The translations under genes were made by a program, and so were the position numbers. Below are positions 49,138 through 61,090 of a stretch of 64,000 bases of DNA, in pieces. The DNA is from Diphasiastrum complanatum. Taxonomy: Eukaryota > Streptophyta > Lycopodiopsida > Lycopodiales > Lycopodiaceae. The DNA lies in the NCBI GenBank assembly GCA_029204225.1, contig CM055102.1:21491894-21555893 (forward strand), read 5' to 3'. The notes under the pieces were generated by a model. That model was not told where the DNA came from. It worked only from the letters and a program-made list of their open reading frames with translations, and did not search any database. Numbering within the stretch: position 1 is the first letter of the stretch; every line of letters starts with the position of its first letter.

Positions 49138-49445
49138 CTCACCACATAGACAACTAGTAGACATAACAACAAGTCAATGAGCATACCAAATGACTACTTT
49201 CTTTCGTAGTATGCCAAGATTCAAAAGAAGCTATATGGATCAAGTTGTTACTTCACAGCTTATATCACACTAAGCTTAATGCTACCACCATTGTGTTTAA
49301 TGCTACCACCATTTAGAACAAGTCTGCAGATTCACATTATTTTTGAATAGTTTGCAGAAAAATACATTAAGTGTCGCAGTTTGCATTTTTCACACTTTCC
49401 CGAAAACTGCAACACTTACCTTCGACTTCTTCAGTTCAACTATTT
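49138..49445 (+). pseudogene. End of R2b joined to a copia-D RNase H/LTR remnant
   Basis: After the CTCAC duplication, R2b continues to about 49200 (ACTACTTTCTTTC). It then passes directly into copia RNase H sequence (KEAIWIKLLLH, LNATTI) on the plus strand, which breaks off at about 49310. 49320-49440 matches part of the copia-D LTR (reverse of about 53635-53760). The same R2/copia-D junction is present, better preserved, at 54.3 kb. Confidence 0.65.
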
Positions 49446-50416
49446 TATCATGAATAATGGCCCACACACTTTTCTAATTTATCGAGCTCTTCCATGCATA
49501 AAATAACAATCTCTCAGAAAAACAAGTGCTCTATCTTTTGTATTTATACTTTTAAGTTCTTGCAGATAGTTTCCTTGCCGATTGCAAAATAATTTGAACA
49601 CACATTTAAGTTCATGTTGGTGACATTCAAACATTGTCGCTTTATTGTAGCCAACATTACCAACAATTTCACCCATGCTATAAATCATAGCACAAACACA
49701 ACCTGGGCAGACGTACCAACTGCCTTCCGGAACTTCCTATACAATTATGCACAAGGTTTATACACTGATTTTTCAAAAGAGTAAAAACACATGTACATTT
49801 TACACATTAAATTGAGGTGTCCTATTTGGAGCATTTCTATCTTTGAAGATATTCCAAGACTAAAAACTTTGTTCTGAAGTCAGAGAAGTTGCAGAGCGCT
49901 ATGCAGTCTTTTGTTTGTATAATGTTGTGTTTCTGCCATTATTTAATACTTAAGATGGGAAAAGATTATGATATTGATATGATCTGTATAAAAGCACATA
50001 CATGTCTGTAAGCAAAAAGCTGCAGTATTAAACCAAACTATAGTACCTTCAGATGAAGACATGCTGGGTGAAATAATGCTGGACATAGTTCACAACCGGT
50101 CATTTCTCCCTCTTCGTTACAAACACCACCAATTGCATCATTAATATCTGGAGGACTTTCAGTTGTTAATTTCTCCTTATGTGTCTCGTTTATAGGAATC
50201 TCTTGGCACACTACGGAAACATGAAAACAATCGACAACTTGGCATCATTAAACTCCATTCTCTTCTCATTCTCATGAGGTGTCTTTTCTAGAGATATGTT
50301 TTTCATCTTCTTCGCCTCCACAATGCACTATGATAGGGATATCCCATCTTTGATAAACATGTTTTTTGCTGGCCGGTGAAGCTTGCTACCAACATGGGAC
50401 TCAAATTTTGAGAGTC
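49446..50416 (-). pseudogene. IDM1-like gene fragment, copy C4
   Basis: Minus strand. PHD half 1 is at about 50190-50040. Half 2 is at 49740-49479 (GSWYVCPGCVCAMIYSMGE, FECHQHELKC, FCNRQGNYLQ). The TDBD-like part is cut at about 50416, within SKFESHVGSKLHRPA, where unrelated sequence begins. Decayed. Confidence 0.65.
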
Positions 50417-51833
50417 GTGATTACTTGCACCACTGCTTGTTGTTCAGGACCATTCATCCCTCTAGGATTTTGTGGTGGATTTTGCATAGTGTTTTGGTCA
50501 TTGAAATAGTTATTCAACCTTGGTGGCGACAATCCTCTCTCCAAATTTCTGACACACTGTCGGTAAATCGCACTTGCCTTTGAAATTGCCATGGCACGAT
50601 CTAGTTCCCTTGCTAATATGACGTTGGATATTACTGCATTTGTCCTTGTATATTTTTGAGTCTTTGTAAAATTCGATTAGATTAATGTCAACTTTCAATG
50701 TACTGATCATCTGACTTCCAATCATCAAGGAAGATCTACATTGGATTCAACGCATTGATCAAGTTATCATCTTGTAGACATTATTTTGTAAGTAGTTCAA
50801 TTTTTTGAGTTTGAGATCATCAACAATCCATCAGCTGAAGCACTTTTGCGCCCACTGTCTTGCGCCCAATTTCAAGCCATTTAATACTCATTTTTGTATC
50901 AATCAGAGTGCAAGTTTTTGTCTACACTACTGCATTGTTCTATTGTGCTTGATTGATTTTTCCATCTTGAATGTTCTTGTGGTAACTGACGCACTTCCAA
51001 TCTAATTAATTACTTGCTCCACTTCCGCTGCTCAAGATTTCTTTGATTTACGACACATTTGTGGATGAGGTTGGATTTGGACCCATTCTAATTGGCTAAC
51101 CTAGATACATTGCATTTAGTCAAGACAACGTAAGACAAGGAGATGCACGAAAATAGAACAATCAATTATCAGTTTGATTTTTAGAGTGAGATTGTCACTG
51201 TCTCGCTCGTTGGCGGCTTGGCGCTCTGCTCTTTCGCTGTGTTCTGCTCGTTGGCAGACTTTCATGCACAGCTATGTCGTTTTTCTTCTTTTTCTTTTTC
51301 TGCTCTACTCTCTACAGTATATATTATGATCTAGAAGAATTTATTTTATTTCCATTATGTGGAGTTTACAACATAGCTAAACAGAGAATTACAAGAGTAG
51401 TTAATGCTAATCAACTAATCAGTTACTCTCCATTGTTACTACCCGTTTCAGCTGGGCGTGAAGTTTAAGACTCCACGCCGTTGAGCTGCCAGCTGGCAGC
51501 ACGAAAGATTCCCCTTCGTTTCTCTTGTTTCCTTTCGTTTCTTCCGTTTCTTTTCATTTTGCGTCGCTTGGCAGTTGTTGCGGTCCTAGAGGCATGTTTG
51601 ATTTTCGCAAATGGTTCGCAAATCGTTTGTCACTTGTTCATCCTTGAGGCACTTTGACTTTCGCGAATTGTTTGATTTTCGCAAATCGTTCGACCTTTGA
51701 GTCAAGGCACGTTGACCGCGTCTCAGCAAAGTTGCAGGAGTTCACCATTTCTGACAACAAGTGGTCAAATGACACTATGGCTACTATAAATAGCTATACC
51801 AGTGCAGAGAAATAATAATGAAGTTTTCCTTTG
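50417..51833. other. Unassigned DNA
   Basis: No recognisable gene. Minus-strand frames 50401-50592 and 50510-50728 are low-complexity or unsupported. 51600-51720 repeats TTTCGCAAAT-GTTCG motifs, also found near 62340-62420, so part may be LTR-derived. Confidence 0.25.
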
Positions 51834-52274
51834 CTGTTAGTTATGCCTTGTCATACTGGACGTGACCCAAAGTAACTATTATCCTTGTGAGGCTCATACA
51901 CACTAATTGGAGTTAGTACAAGGTTTGAGACCGTATATGCATGTGTAGAGTATCAATAGCAGTCTGTGTATAGAGAATCCATGTATAGGAACCATGCATA
52001 GTGAATCTATGTATAGGGGAGTTAGGCCCTTGCATTACGACATGCACAAGGAGTTCTAGGGTCTATATAAGGAGGCCAAACTCACCCTACTACACCATCA
52101 TTTGGTTGATTCATTGCCAAGATCTCTCTCTACTCTCATGCTTCCTATTCCTTGGCTTGGGGGTGAAGCTTCTAGAGATTGATTTGTTGCTTCTACTTGG
52201 TTGGGAGGTTTCTCCAACAATTGTTCTCTATTGTTTTGTCTTGTAAGCAGAATCTTGAGGAGGCGACTCTTACA
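51834..52274 (+). mobile_element. Partial LTR of element F, copy 1, with primer-like site
   Basis: From GTTAGTTATGCC to GACTCTTACA it matches 60130-60580. It ends at TTACA followed by TTGGTTTCATAGCAAGGC, which resembles a decayed tRNA-Met primer site, so this would be the right end of a 5' LTR. About 75 bp of its left end are missing. Confidence 0.6.
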
Positions 52275-52790
52275 TTGGTTTCATAGCAAGGCTTACGAAG
52301 ACTGGAGAACTTGGAGAAGTGCTACTTTTCGTCGAAATTTCAATTTGGATCATGTTGCTAAGATCCATTTCTTTCAAAAATTTTGGGGTTTTATAGAGAA
52401 TTGCCCTAGAAAGCCAATTTGTGATGTTTTTTTTTGGAGTTTTTTCTTGTGTAGATCAAATCTTGTGTAGATCTGAATTTTCTAGCAAGTGTACTTTCAT
52501 TTTAGGGATCATTAATGATGGAATTTTTAATGCATACTGGTTCTTTCCATGATTTATGATTCTAGGCTATGTTTTGGTCAGAATTGCTTGTTTTTTCCAT
52601 GTTTTTTGGCTCAAAATTTATAGCAAGAACACAAAGCCAACAAGATCAGATCAATTAGATGGATATAATTCTTGAAATTGGTTTTCATGTGCTAGAGAAA
52701 GAGTTGCATGTCATGAATTTCCCCTTTATTGTGAAGAAAAAACTGAAAAATAACCAAAAATCATCATTTTTGCTTGTTTTTTTCATAAAG
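52275..52790. other. Unassigned, possibly element F leader
   Basis: Downstream of the F primer-like site. No gag ORF recognised. Confidence 0.25.
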
Positions 52791-53200
52791 TTGGATAGTA
52801 GGTGGCTGTAAAATACCATGTAGAGCTTGTAAAGAATTGAACCAAAGTCTTTTGAAGCTGTCCCTGAAGTTACTAGCATGGGACTCAAATTTTGAGAGCT
52901 GCCATATTTTTGAGAAATAGCTACAAATAATACCATTTCTGGTTAGGCAGCCTTCCTTCAAAATAATCTTGTCTCTTCTTCGAATGTATTCAACTATTTT
53001 ATTCTCCTGAACGACTGCCATTCTTATGATCAATGCAAGCAAGTTAGATAATTTGTCATTGTTAACCGCGCGTTCATCTTCAGTACGCATCTTTCGCTTG
53101 CCTATTTATATATAGGCATTCATCGTTGTACTAGACATAGACGTTCTTGGCAAACTCTATTCCGAATAATCATGCATGCTTTATGACGGATTGATGTGGA
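52791..53200 (-). pseudogene. 105-bp duplicate and IDM1-like fragment, copy C5 (TDBD only)
   Basis: Minus strand 53160-52880: DKLSNLLALIIRMAVVQENK, RRRDKIILKEGCLTRNGI and SKFESHAS, after which the frame enters the 105-bp sequence shared (reversed) with 37757-37862. No PHD part. Its upstream flank leads into another GC-rich island (53380-53450). Confidence 0.65.
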
Positions 53201-53460
53201 GATGTTGGTTATAAGCTACCTCAGCTGAAAATTAATTGAGCTTGTTTGATTAGAAAAAGAATTAGAAAGTGCTGCGACAGATTAAGATGACTGACTATAC
53301 TTTCACAGACTGTGCAATAACTATACAAACGAATGCAAATTCACGGTTGTAGTGGATCTGCGCTACAATTCATTCAAGCCCCGGCCTTTGCGACTGCGAA
53401 TACCCCACCCCTGCGGCATCCCCTGGTGGTTGGGTGGGATGGCCGTATCCGCGCCAATAC
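53201..53460. other. Third copy of the PHD 5' flank with GC-rich island
   Basis: Matches 24310-24620 and the reverse of 40000-40300. The island reads CCCCACCCCTGCGGCATCCC at about 53403-53422. Here it joins copia-D LTR-like sequence and not a second PHD copy. Confidence 0.6.
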
Positions 53461-53968
53461 TACACATGCAATTAATTAACTAGTGATACAAGAACAAGCT
53501 GCACACATATACTCTTTGTTTTGTGCTCCTATTAGACTTAGAGTTGTCATAGAAAATATTAGATCGCGGTCCAAAAGTGCAGTGCTCAAAGTAGTTCCAC
53601 TTCTGAATTGTGAACAGGTTTGACTTCTTCAAAATAGTTGAATGAAAGAAGTCGAAGATAAGTGTTGCAGTTTTCGGGAAAGTGCGAAAAATGCGAACTG
53701 TGCAACACTTAGTGTATTTCTGCAGATTGTTCAAAAAGTAATGTAAATATGCAAACTTGTTCTCATTGCAAGTTTGTGGAAGTCCTTGAAGATAGCCAAG
53801 TCTTCAATGACTTCAAGTTATTAAACTTAACATCTGAACGTAAAATTATAATGGGATTGGTTACCCTTTGCTGGCGATCAGCCGAAAGTCCCATTAGACG
53901 TTCTTCAAGTAATTGGCTATCCAACTTATCATTCACCAAGGAGGCAACCGTGGGCTTAATTTCCAACA
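53461..53968 (-). mobile_element. 3' LTR region of copia-D (inner end uncertain)
   Basis: On the minus strand TGTTGGAAATTAAGCCC starts at 53968 after the purine tract CTTAAGGGGGAC. Parts recur at 49320-49440. The far end is not defined because no second LTR is seen. Confidence 0.55.
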
Positions 53969-53974
53969 GTCCCC

Positions 53975-54335
53975 CTTAAGGTCACGGTTGGTGCCTTGGT
54001 ATCTTCATCAGGTTCAACATGCTGAAGAACTTCTAATGCTTGATCCTGGAAAGCGCTTTGGTGGAGATGTTTGCGACCATTTGCATTGTGGAGCAGTATT
54101 GAAGGATCACTTGCCCTGAAAAAACTTTCTCCCGAATGAAATGATACTGGATTTCTATGTGCTTGGATTTTCCATGAAATCTGGGATTCAGTGACATTGA
54201 AATACAACTCATGTTGTTACACAGAATGGTTGTAGCATTAAACTGAGTGTGATGTAACTCGTGAAGTAACAACTTGACCCATATAGCTCCTTTTGAAGCT
54301 TGGCATGCTGCGAAGGAAAGTAGTCATTTGGTATG
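53975..54335 (-). pseudogene. Copia-D RNase H C-terminal fragment
   Basis: Minus strand frame from about 54330 to the stop at 54033: KGAIWVKLLLHELHHTQ, ILCNNMSCISMS, HGKSKHIEIQYHFIRE, TKALSRIKH. This is the end of a copia polyprotein (the usual CDN is CNN here). It is followed by a purine tract and LTR. The upstream pol is replaced by R2c sequence at about 54335. Confidence 0.8.
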
Positions 54336-55560
54336 CTCATTGACTTGTTGTTATGTCTACTAGTTGTCTATGTGGTGAGGGTATAGTCTTATGTGGCAGT
54401 AAGATTTCCTGAGGTTGAGTGATCCTCAGTCGCTCATTTAAATCAACTTTACACGTATGTGTTTGTAAGTGTCTGGTAGGATGTCAACCTAGCTAGATGG
54501 AGGATGCAAGTCTCATGGTGGAAGTGGGATTTCCTTAGTTTGAGCCATGTCACTCATGTGGTCCACTTTGTGTCTTGTGTGCAAGTTGAATGGGGACAAG
54601 TCAGTTGGTCGAGAGTGTGGTAGACTCTCTAAGTGAGCATTGTGTTTGCATGATACTTTGTGGGTCAAACCTGGTGGTTTGTTGATGTGCTTGAGTGTGA
54701 GTCAAGTACAAAGTAGCAAGGATATGCATAACATTTTTTGAGCATTCCATATGTTGCTACAATTTTTATCGCTTTACTTCTATCACATTTGAGCTTAAGG
54801 GAAAGACTTGAAAAACATGTTCAATCTAATTCAGTTGTATAAGCTTCAAATGTGATATTGTAATAAATGTATGGATAATCGGTTTTATTGTATTTAGTTG
54901 TCTTCGGGACTTGATCGGCCAATTGACATATTATCAGTCCGGCTCTCGTCTTATAGCTGGCTGCTTGGGTTAGCCAAGTAGCCACATTGGTAGGAAATTA
55001 GCCTGTATAGTGGATTTTGGTTTCATTATGCTATACTTGAGGGGATGTGTTGGGTTTGTCAGTTATATAGGCCATATTGGACCTTATTCTAGTTTGGCAG
55101 GTATAAGGCCAATTTTAAGACACCTATCCTTTCATGCAGTTGGGGTGTTTTCTATATATTTAGATATCTTTTGTAATATACTTAACTTTTGCTTTGCCAT
55201 TAATGTGAGGAGTGGCTATGGTGATTGATTGATGTGATCTACATATACTGCACTAAATCCTATCAAAATTTTAACTTCTAAATCTCATTGTAGCTAGTCC
55301 ATAACGTCAAGTTTTATGTCATGGCATGGGAGAGTTATTTATTCTTAATTTTGCAACCAAAAACCGATAAAAAAACAATTTAGCATAGCTTTCTTCACAA
55401 TAATCATAATTGTTACAAAGAGCAACAAGACAAAAATTTGAAGAAGCAAGAGTCAAAAGAGTTGGAAGAAGAAAATAAGGACATCTATTTTCAAGAAAGA
55501 GACAATTCTTTATCAAAAAGCTTTAAGGAAAGAGACATGATCATCGAAGGCAAGACTTCA
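54336..55560. repeat. Repeat block R2c (inverted relative to R2a and R2b)
   Basis: Reverse of 41745-42979 plus 49138-49200, with no copia at the CTCAC site (about 54375: GGTGAGGGTATAG). In plus orientation the non-coding internal part leads to an LTR-like piece starting TGTGTTGGGTTTGTCAG at 55046 after CTTGAGGGGA and ending near 55268. Confidence 0.65.
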
Positions 55561-56665
55561 CAAAACATCAAATTATTCTTAAAGAAAATAAGGGGATAAA
55601 ATAGAATACAAAGTGCACATTGTTTCTCACAAAACTTGTTGGACCCATGAGTCTCCTGATGAAACAGAGAATTTGTGGCTCCAACATTCAAGCACGAATA
55701 ATGATCTTCAAAGTTTATTTTTCACTTGGAAATGACCCATCTCTTATCTTTTATGATGAATAATGGCCCACAAACTTTCCTAATTATCAAGCTCTTCCAT
55801 GCATAAAATAACAATCTCTTAGAAAAAAGAGAGCTCTATCTTTTGGTATTTATACTTTTAAGTTGTTGCAGATAGTTTCCTTGCCGATTGCAAAATAATT
55901 TGAACACATATTTAAGTTCACGTTGGTCACATTCAAACATTGTCACTTTACTGCAGCCAACATGACCACCACCATTTTCACCCATGCTACAGATCATAGC
56001 ACAAATGCAACCTTTCTAGACGTACCAACTGCCTTCTGGAACTTCCTGTACAATTATGCCTAAGGTTAATATACTGATTTTTCAATTGTCTTACATATTA
56101 GAAGGTCCTCAAAAGAGTAAAAACACATTCTACACATTAAATTGAGGCGTCCTATTTGGATCATTTCTATCTTTGAAGATATTCCAAGCCTACAAACATT
56201 GTTCTACAATCAGAGAAGCTGCAGAGCGCTATATGCAGTCTTTTGCTTGTATAATGCTAGAGGTTTATGCCATTATTTAATACTTAAGATCAGAAAAGAT
56301 TATGATACTGTTATGATCTGTATAAAAGCACATGTCTATATGCAGAAAGCTGTAGTATCAAGACAAACTATAGTACCTTCAGATGAAGACATGCTGGGTG
56401 AGATAATGTTGGACATAGTTCACAACCGATCATTTCTCCCTCTTCATTACAAACACCACCAACTGCATCATTATTATCTGGAGGAGTTTCAATAGTTAAT
56501 TTTTCCTTATATTTATCGCTTTTAGGAATCTCTTGGCAAACTACGGAAACATAAAAAGAATTGACAGCTTTGCATGTATTGGAGTCCATTTTCTTCTCAT
56601 TGTCATGAGGTGTCTTTTCTAGAGATACGTTTTTCATCTTCTTCGCCTTCACAATGCACCGTGGC
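55561..56665 (-). pseudogene. IDM1-like gene fragment, copy C6
   Basis: Minus strand. PHD half 1 56652-56368 (TCKAVNSFYVSVVCQEIPKS, CNEEGEMIGCELCPTLSHPA, with FH changed to SH, losing a further conserved position). Half 2 is at about 56050-55830 with breaks. The exon-like piece HKFSVSSGDSW is at about 55690-55640. It lacks the TDBD part: at 56665 it is joined to a copia integrase fragment. Confidence 0.65.
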
Positions 56666-56689
56666 AGCCAGGGGTTCCTTTAGTTCAGA

Positions 56690-56930
56690 CTCAGTTCATA
56701 CATCCAAGGGCTTGCTTGACCTTGTACACAACGACATTTGTGGCCCGATGCAGACTGCTTCCACAGCAAGAGCTCTCTATTTCCTAACCTTCATTGATGA
56801 CTTCTCTCAAAGGACTCCAACCTACTATCTAAGGAACAAATCCGAAGCATTCAAGTTCTTCATTATTGGTAGGGGTTTGAAACTTATCATTAACCAGAAA
56901 GGATCAGAATGTAATATTGAACCATGTTAA
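56690..56930 (+). pseudogene. Copia integrase N-terminal fragment
   Basis: Plus strand: SSDSVHTSKGLLDLVHNDIC, then TFIDDFSQRTPTYYLRNKSE. This is the start of a copia integrase core with its first Asp (HND). The frame runs to 56930 and then the homology stops. An open frame (56574-56930) crosses the junction with antisense PHD sequence, so the ORF is chimeric and not a gene. Confidence 0.75.
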
Positions 56931-59900
56931 TTCTTCTATTTAAGTCACATAATCAGATGTGGATTTTGGGTATCCATCTGATAGGCATGCCAATCATCCA
57001 AATAAATGGATTCTCTAGTGTTTGGGAACAAGAGATAATTTGCTATAGTGATTGTAGGACAACTAGATGATTCGTGGATCTCTAGAATATCAGATAAGAT
57101 GGTTAAGGGTTTTCTGGAAGGAAAAGCTGATGGTATGGGACATCAGTAATTTTGGAAAGAAAATTCTAGGACTGTAAATATTTGATGATCAATGGTGTGT
57201 TTAGTACCTAGTCGTGATATGGGAATGAAAAAAACCATTCAATCAAATGTGGGATATTTTGGAAAATTTTGAGGTTTAATCTAGATCCCAATGTAGTATC
57301 TCATTATTTACAAAATTAGAGGTTCTCAGACCTATTTCTCACTTCCTTAATTAATCTTCTACTTCTTAGTAATTTCTTGAATGTAAGACATCAGACTTAT
57401 TTATATGATTCTTTCCAGCATGAAGTTATTCTTCTGAAAGATTGATATGTCATATAAATCACTACTTGTGTGAATAGACTTGGAATTCAGATAAATTCTA
57501 AGGTTAAAAAGTTTCAATTTATCAAACCATGGAATATCTCTGGTGCATAAATGGATTTCGATTAAATAGTAGTTTCTAGCACTCAGATTGAAAATATATG
57601 AAGGAGAAGTCTTGTATGTAATAGGATGAATCCTTTAGTGGAAGCATTTATTACTGATTTTTTCTTGGATTTGGATATTTTCATATATCATCTTTCTAGT
57701 TAACTTTTATTGAAATTTACAATTTCTTTAAAAGGAGGGTGAAGTGGTGGAATAAAATTCTATCTGGGAATCTGTTGGTTGCATATTTTTGGAAAAGAGC
57801 CAACTATGGTATAGAAATGAGATGTGGTCTGAAAGTAATTTCGGATAGATTCAGAGTAAGGTGCCCAATTGGAACTTTTCAAAATAAGAGGAATTCTCTA
57901 GGGATTGTGTGGACAATTTGGAACTAGAACAGGTTCGATATTTGAATCATTATCTATAAGTAGTACAGTAAAAGATCAGAGGCTACTAATTCCATTTTGA
58001 TTGGAATGGAAGTAAGTTTGATCAGAATTTAAGTTTGAGAGTTCTATATTGGATCAACCTAATCTTAGTTTAATACTAGAATCGAAAGGGGTAATGGGTG
58101 GGAGAAATTATGTAATTAGAAGTAAGTGGAATTGGAAAACTGCCGAGAGTGAATTTTAGTCATCTCAGAGATTTTTCATATATGTTATTTACTCAGAAAA
58201 AATAGGAAATATTTTGTAGCTGAGTTACAAGATCTCAGTGAGATATGTGAGTAACATATGTGGGTTCTAGAGGAATCTGCCAGATAAAAATGTGTTTATG
58301 TACTGGGTCATAGTGAGATTATTCTCATATGTGCACGATTAATCTTGTATAAATCTATTGTGTAATCCTAGTTACTAAGGTTATCTGGTGCACTTAACCT
58401 AGTCGGTGAACATGAACATATGATCAAGTATTTGTTTTGACATATACTTGCACAGTTAACAAACCTTTGTATAGAAGATTTATGGATTAACTTATAAATG
58501 ATTTGGGTAAGGATCTAAATGTGGTGTTATACTAGTATAATTGAATTCTTCACCTAGACATTTGAGATTTCTGAATCATTGGCAATTAACTTGAGTAGTT
58601 GATTACTCCAGGATGAAGTTAATTGGTAAAACGATCAATGTGATGTGGATTCACCAGAAACTGATGGTTTTTGGATTATATTGCTTGTAAGACGCATGAT
58701 TAGTGAATTATTTCGGTTCATTAGTTAAATTTGTGTGCATTGGATATACAGTGTTCTTGGGATAGAGTATTCCTTAGATAAGGAATAGACTCAGCTCATT
58801 AGTGATTGTATCCCAGAGAGCTCAAATAGATAACTAATCATAATGAATCCAAGAATAAGAACTGAATTGATATTCAGCAGGACTTTGGATATCTAGATGT
58901 GATTCTGGATTGCAATCTAAAGTTTTGTAGAATGATTGTCATTTGGTATGTTTTCTGTCTTTAATTACCAATGGTTTATAGAACTTGAATATCCTGCATT
59001 TCAGTTAAAAAATCCTGATTTGAGAGTATTCCTAAAATCCAGTATTTTCCTGTTGGGAAAAATTTTGGAATGATTCTTACTTTTCCTGAGTTACGTGGAA
59101 CATATACTCTAGTATCTTATAAATGGTTGAGTATAATTTTATATTTCACTGAAGTTATGATTGACGAATCATACGAATCTAAATATTTATGATTGACGGA
59201 TCATAAATAGATACTTAATTATTGCTAGAGGATTATAAGGAATGGTGATAATTCTTAAGTGTGATGGTTAATTCTTGATCTATTATTTGAGTAAGAATTC
59301 CAATCAGTGTTTTTGATCTCTCTACTCCAGTGTTATATTTGAGGACCTATGGATCTCACAGATATTCTCACAAGATAAGTATTTTATTTGTGGAGAATTG
59401 AATTTATCCAGTGGATGTCATTCTAATACAGTTTATGGTCTGCAGATGCTTGAGTACAATTTTTCATTTGAATTGGATCTCTAGTTATCTAAGGAGACAG
59501 ACAAGTCTACTAAGATGAATGAATGCTATTTTTCTTGCATTTGATGCTAGAAACATGAGCATTTAACTCAAAAGAGTATCTGGGGTACTTAGAGTTGAGT
59601 TTTAATCATTCTATATCTTACTGATTCTCCTAGAGATTCTAATTGAATGAATTATCATATCTTAGAATTTGGATTCTAAGGATATTTATACTTGAAAACT
59701 TATGAATTATCTGTCAGAATTCTGGATAATTTCAGACTGTAATTATGATTTTTTATTATTTCTTTAATTTTAATCTCCTAAGTTAGATTATTTCACCCGG
59801 TGTTTCATGTAAGTGTTTTATGTGAAGGTGATGTTACTAACTTGTGATGAATGTAATCCAGATGGAAAATTCATCGCTTAGTGTACTTTTCAAACCTGAG

Positions 59901-60058
59901 TTGTACGCCAGTGCAGAGATTATCTTTGAGTACTTGTTTGATATGAAAATCAGACTAAGGATAATGATTTTATCGGTTATTATTGAAAGTTAAAGCAACT
60001 GCAATTCTTTCCTGTTTAGAGAGCTTCTAAGGATAGAAGCAGTTTAAGGAGGGAAGAA
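56931..60058. other. AT-rich stretch, probable decayed interior of element F
   Basis: No frame above 63 codons and no reverse transcriptase, integrase or gag motif is recognisable on either strand. It ends in a purine tract (TTTAAGGAGGGAAGAA) followed by an LTR, so at least its right end is retroelement interior. Confidence 0.35.
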
Positions 60059-60580
60059 TGTTATGTCCATGACCAGTAAGTAGGATTCAGTATACTCCTA
60101 GTCTTGGATACACATGTACTCTAGTAAATCAAGTTGTTAGTTATGCCACGTCATACTGGATGTGACCCGAAAGTAACTAATATCCTTGTGAGGCCCAGAA
60201 CACAGTAAATGGAGATTAGACAAGGTATGAGACAGTGTATGCATGTGATATCAATAACAATTCTATGAATAGGTGGTCCATGCATAGGACTCTATTCTAG
60301 GAGAATCTATGTATAGGGAACTTAGGGCTATGCATGGCTATGTGCCTAGGATGCTTTTGGCTCTATATATTGAGGCCAAACTCGCCCTACTCCTCATTGT
60401 AATCATGGATTCATTGCCAAGGTTTCACTCTACATTCATGCCTCTTGTTCCTTGGCTTGGGGGTGAAGCTTCTAGAGTTGATTGGTTGCTTCTACTTGAT
60501 TGGGTGGTTGCTTCATACATAGTGTGTTTTCCATTGTGTTTTGTCTTGTAAGCAAGATCTTAGGGAGATTCCCTTATACA
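60059..60580 (+). mobile_element. 3' LTR of element F (522 bp)
   Basis: Starts TGTTATGTCC after the purine tract and ends CTTATACA. It matches 51834-52274. It has a TATATATTGAGG promoter-like motif (about 60364; TATATAAGGAGG in the other copy). It is inserted in, or abuts, element E copy 2 at the CCAATTGGCC sequence. The F superfamily is undetermined. Confidence 0.65.
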
Positions 60581-60587
60581 TACGTCC

Positions 60588-61090
60588 AATTGGCCAATCA
60601 TCCATCAGCCATATCAGTGGACAATATCAGTGGATTTCCACTGGGCCTTACAAGCATACCAGCGGGAGTATATCCACTCTCCCGACCCGACAATGCGACA
60701 ATCGGCAATGTTTGCAAAAGATTTAACTATGTTGGCATCAGTGGCAACTAGATGGGATGATTGCCTTCCTCCTCTGGCATTTGATCCAAATAAGCCAATG
60801 GCCTCAAAGAATATCAAAGATCAGCTACTGGTTGCTCGTTTATATTTTTGTGCAGCAATGATGGGAGGCTCCTGAAAATCTTGTTTCACATCTTGGACGA
60901 CCTCAAAGTGGATTGCAGAAGCCCATCATTGTTTTCTGCCACATAATTTGGATTTTAATATTGCCCGACTCAACTTTATGGAGAAGGTGTAGTACCATTT
61001 AATAAAGATTCGTCGCGAAGCTAGTAAAAGTCCCCAATAACTGCATCTTGTAGGTGTCGTGGGGCCGCCACCAGTTTTGGTGGGGGATAC
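60588..61090 (+). pseudogene. Element E ORF, copy 2 (C-terminal part)
   Basis: Matches 1662-2152: DPTMRQSAMFAKDLTMLASV, TRWDDCLPPLAFDPNKPMAS, then a TGA after MGGS where copy 1 reads through. The upstream part of the ORF is absent; element F LTR sequence adjoins. Conservation of protein-like text in both copies shows that this was a real coding region of the element. Confidence 0.65.

Noticed and set aside
57739-57927. 62-codon ORF in the 57-60 kb stretch
   Set aside because: No retroelement or host motif; length expected by chance.
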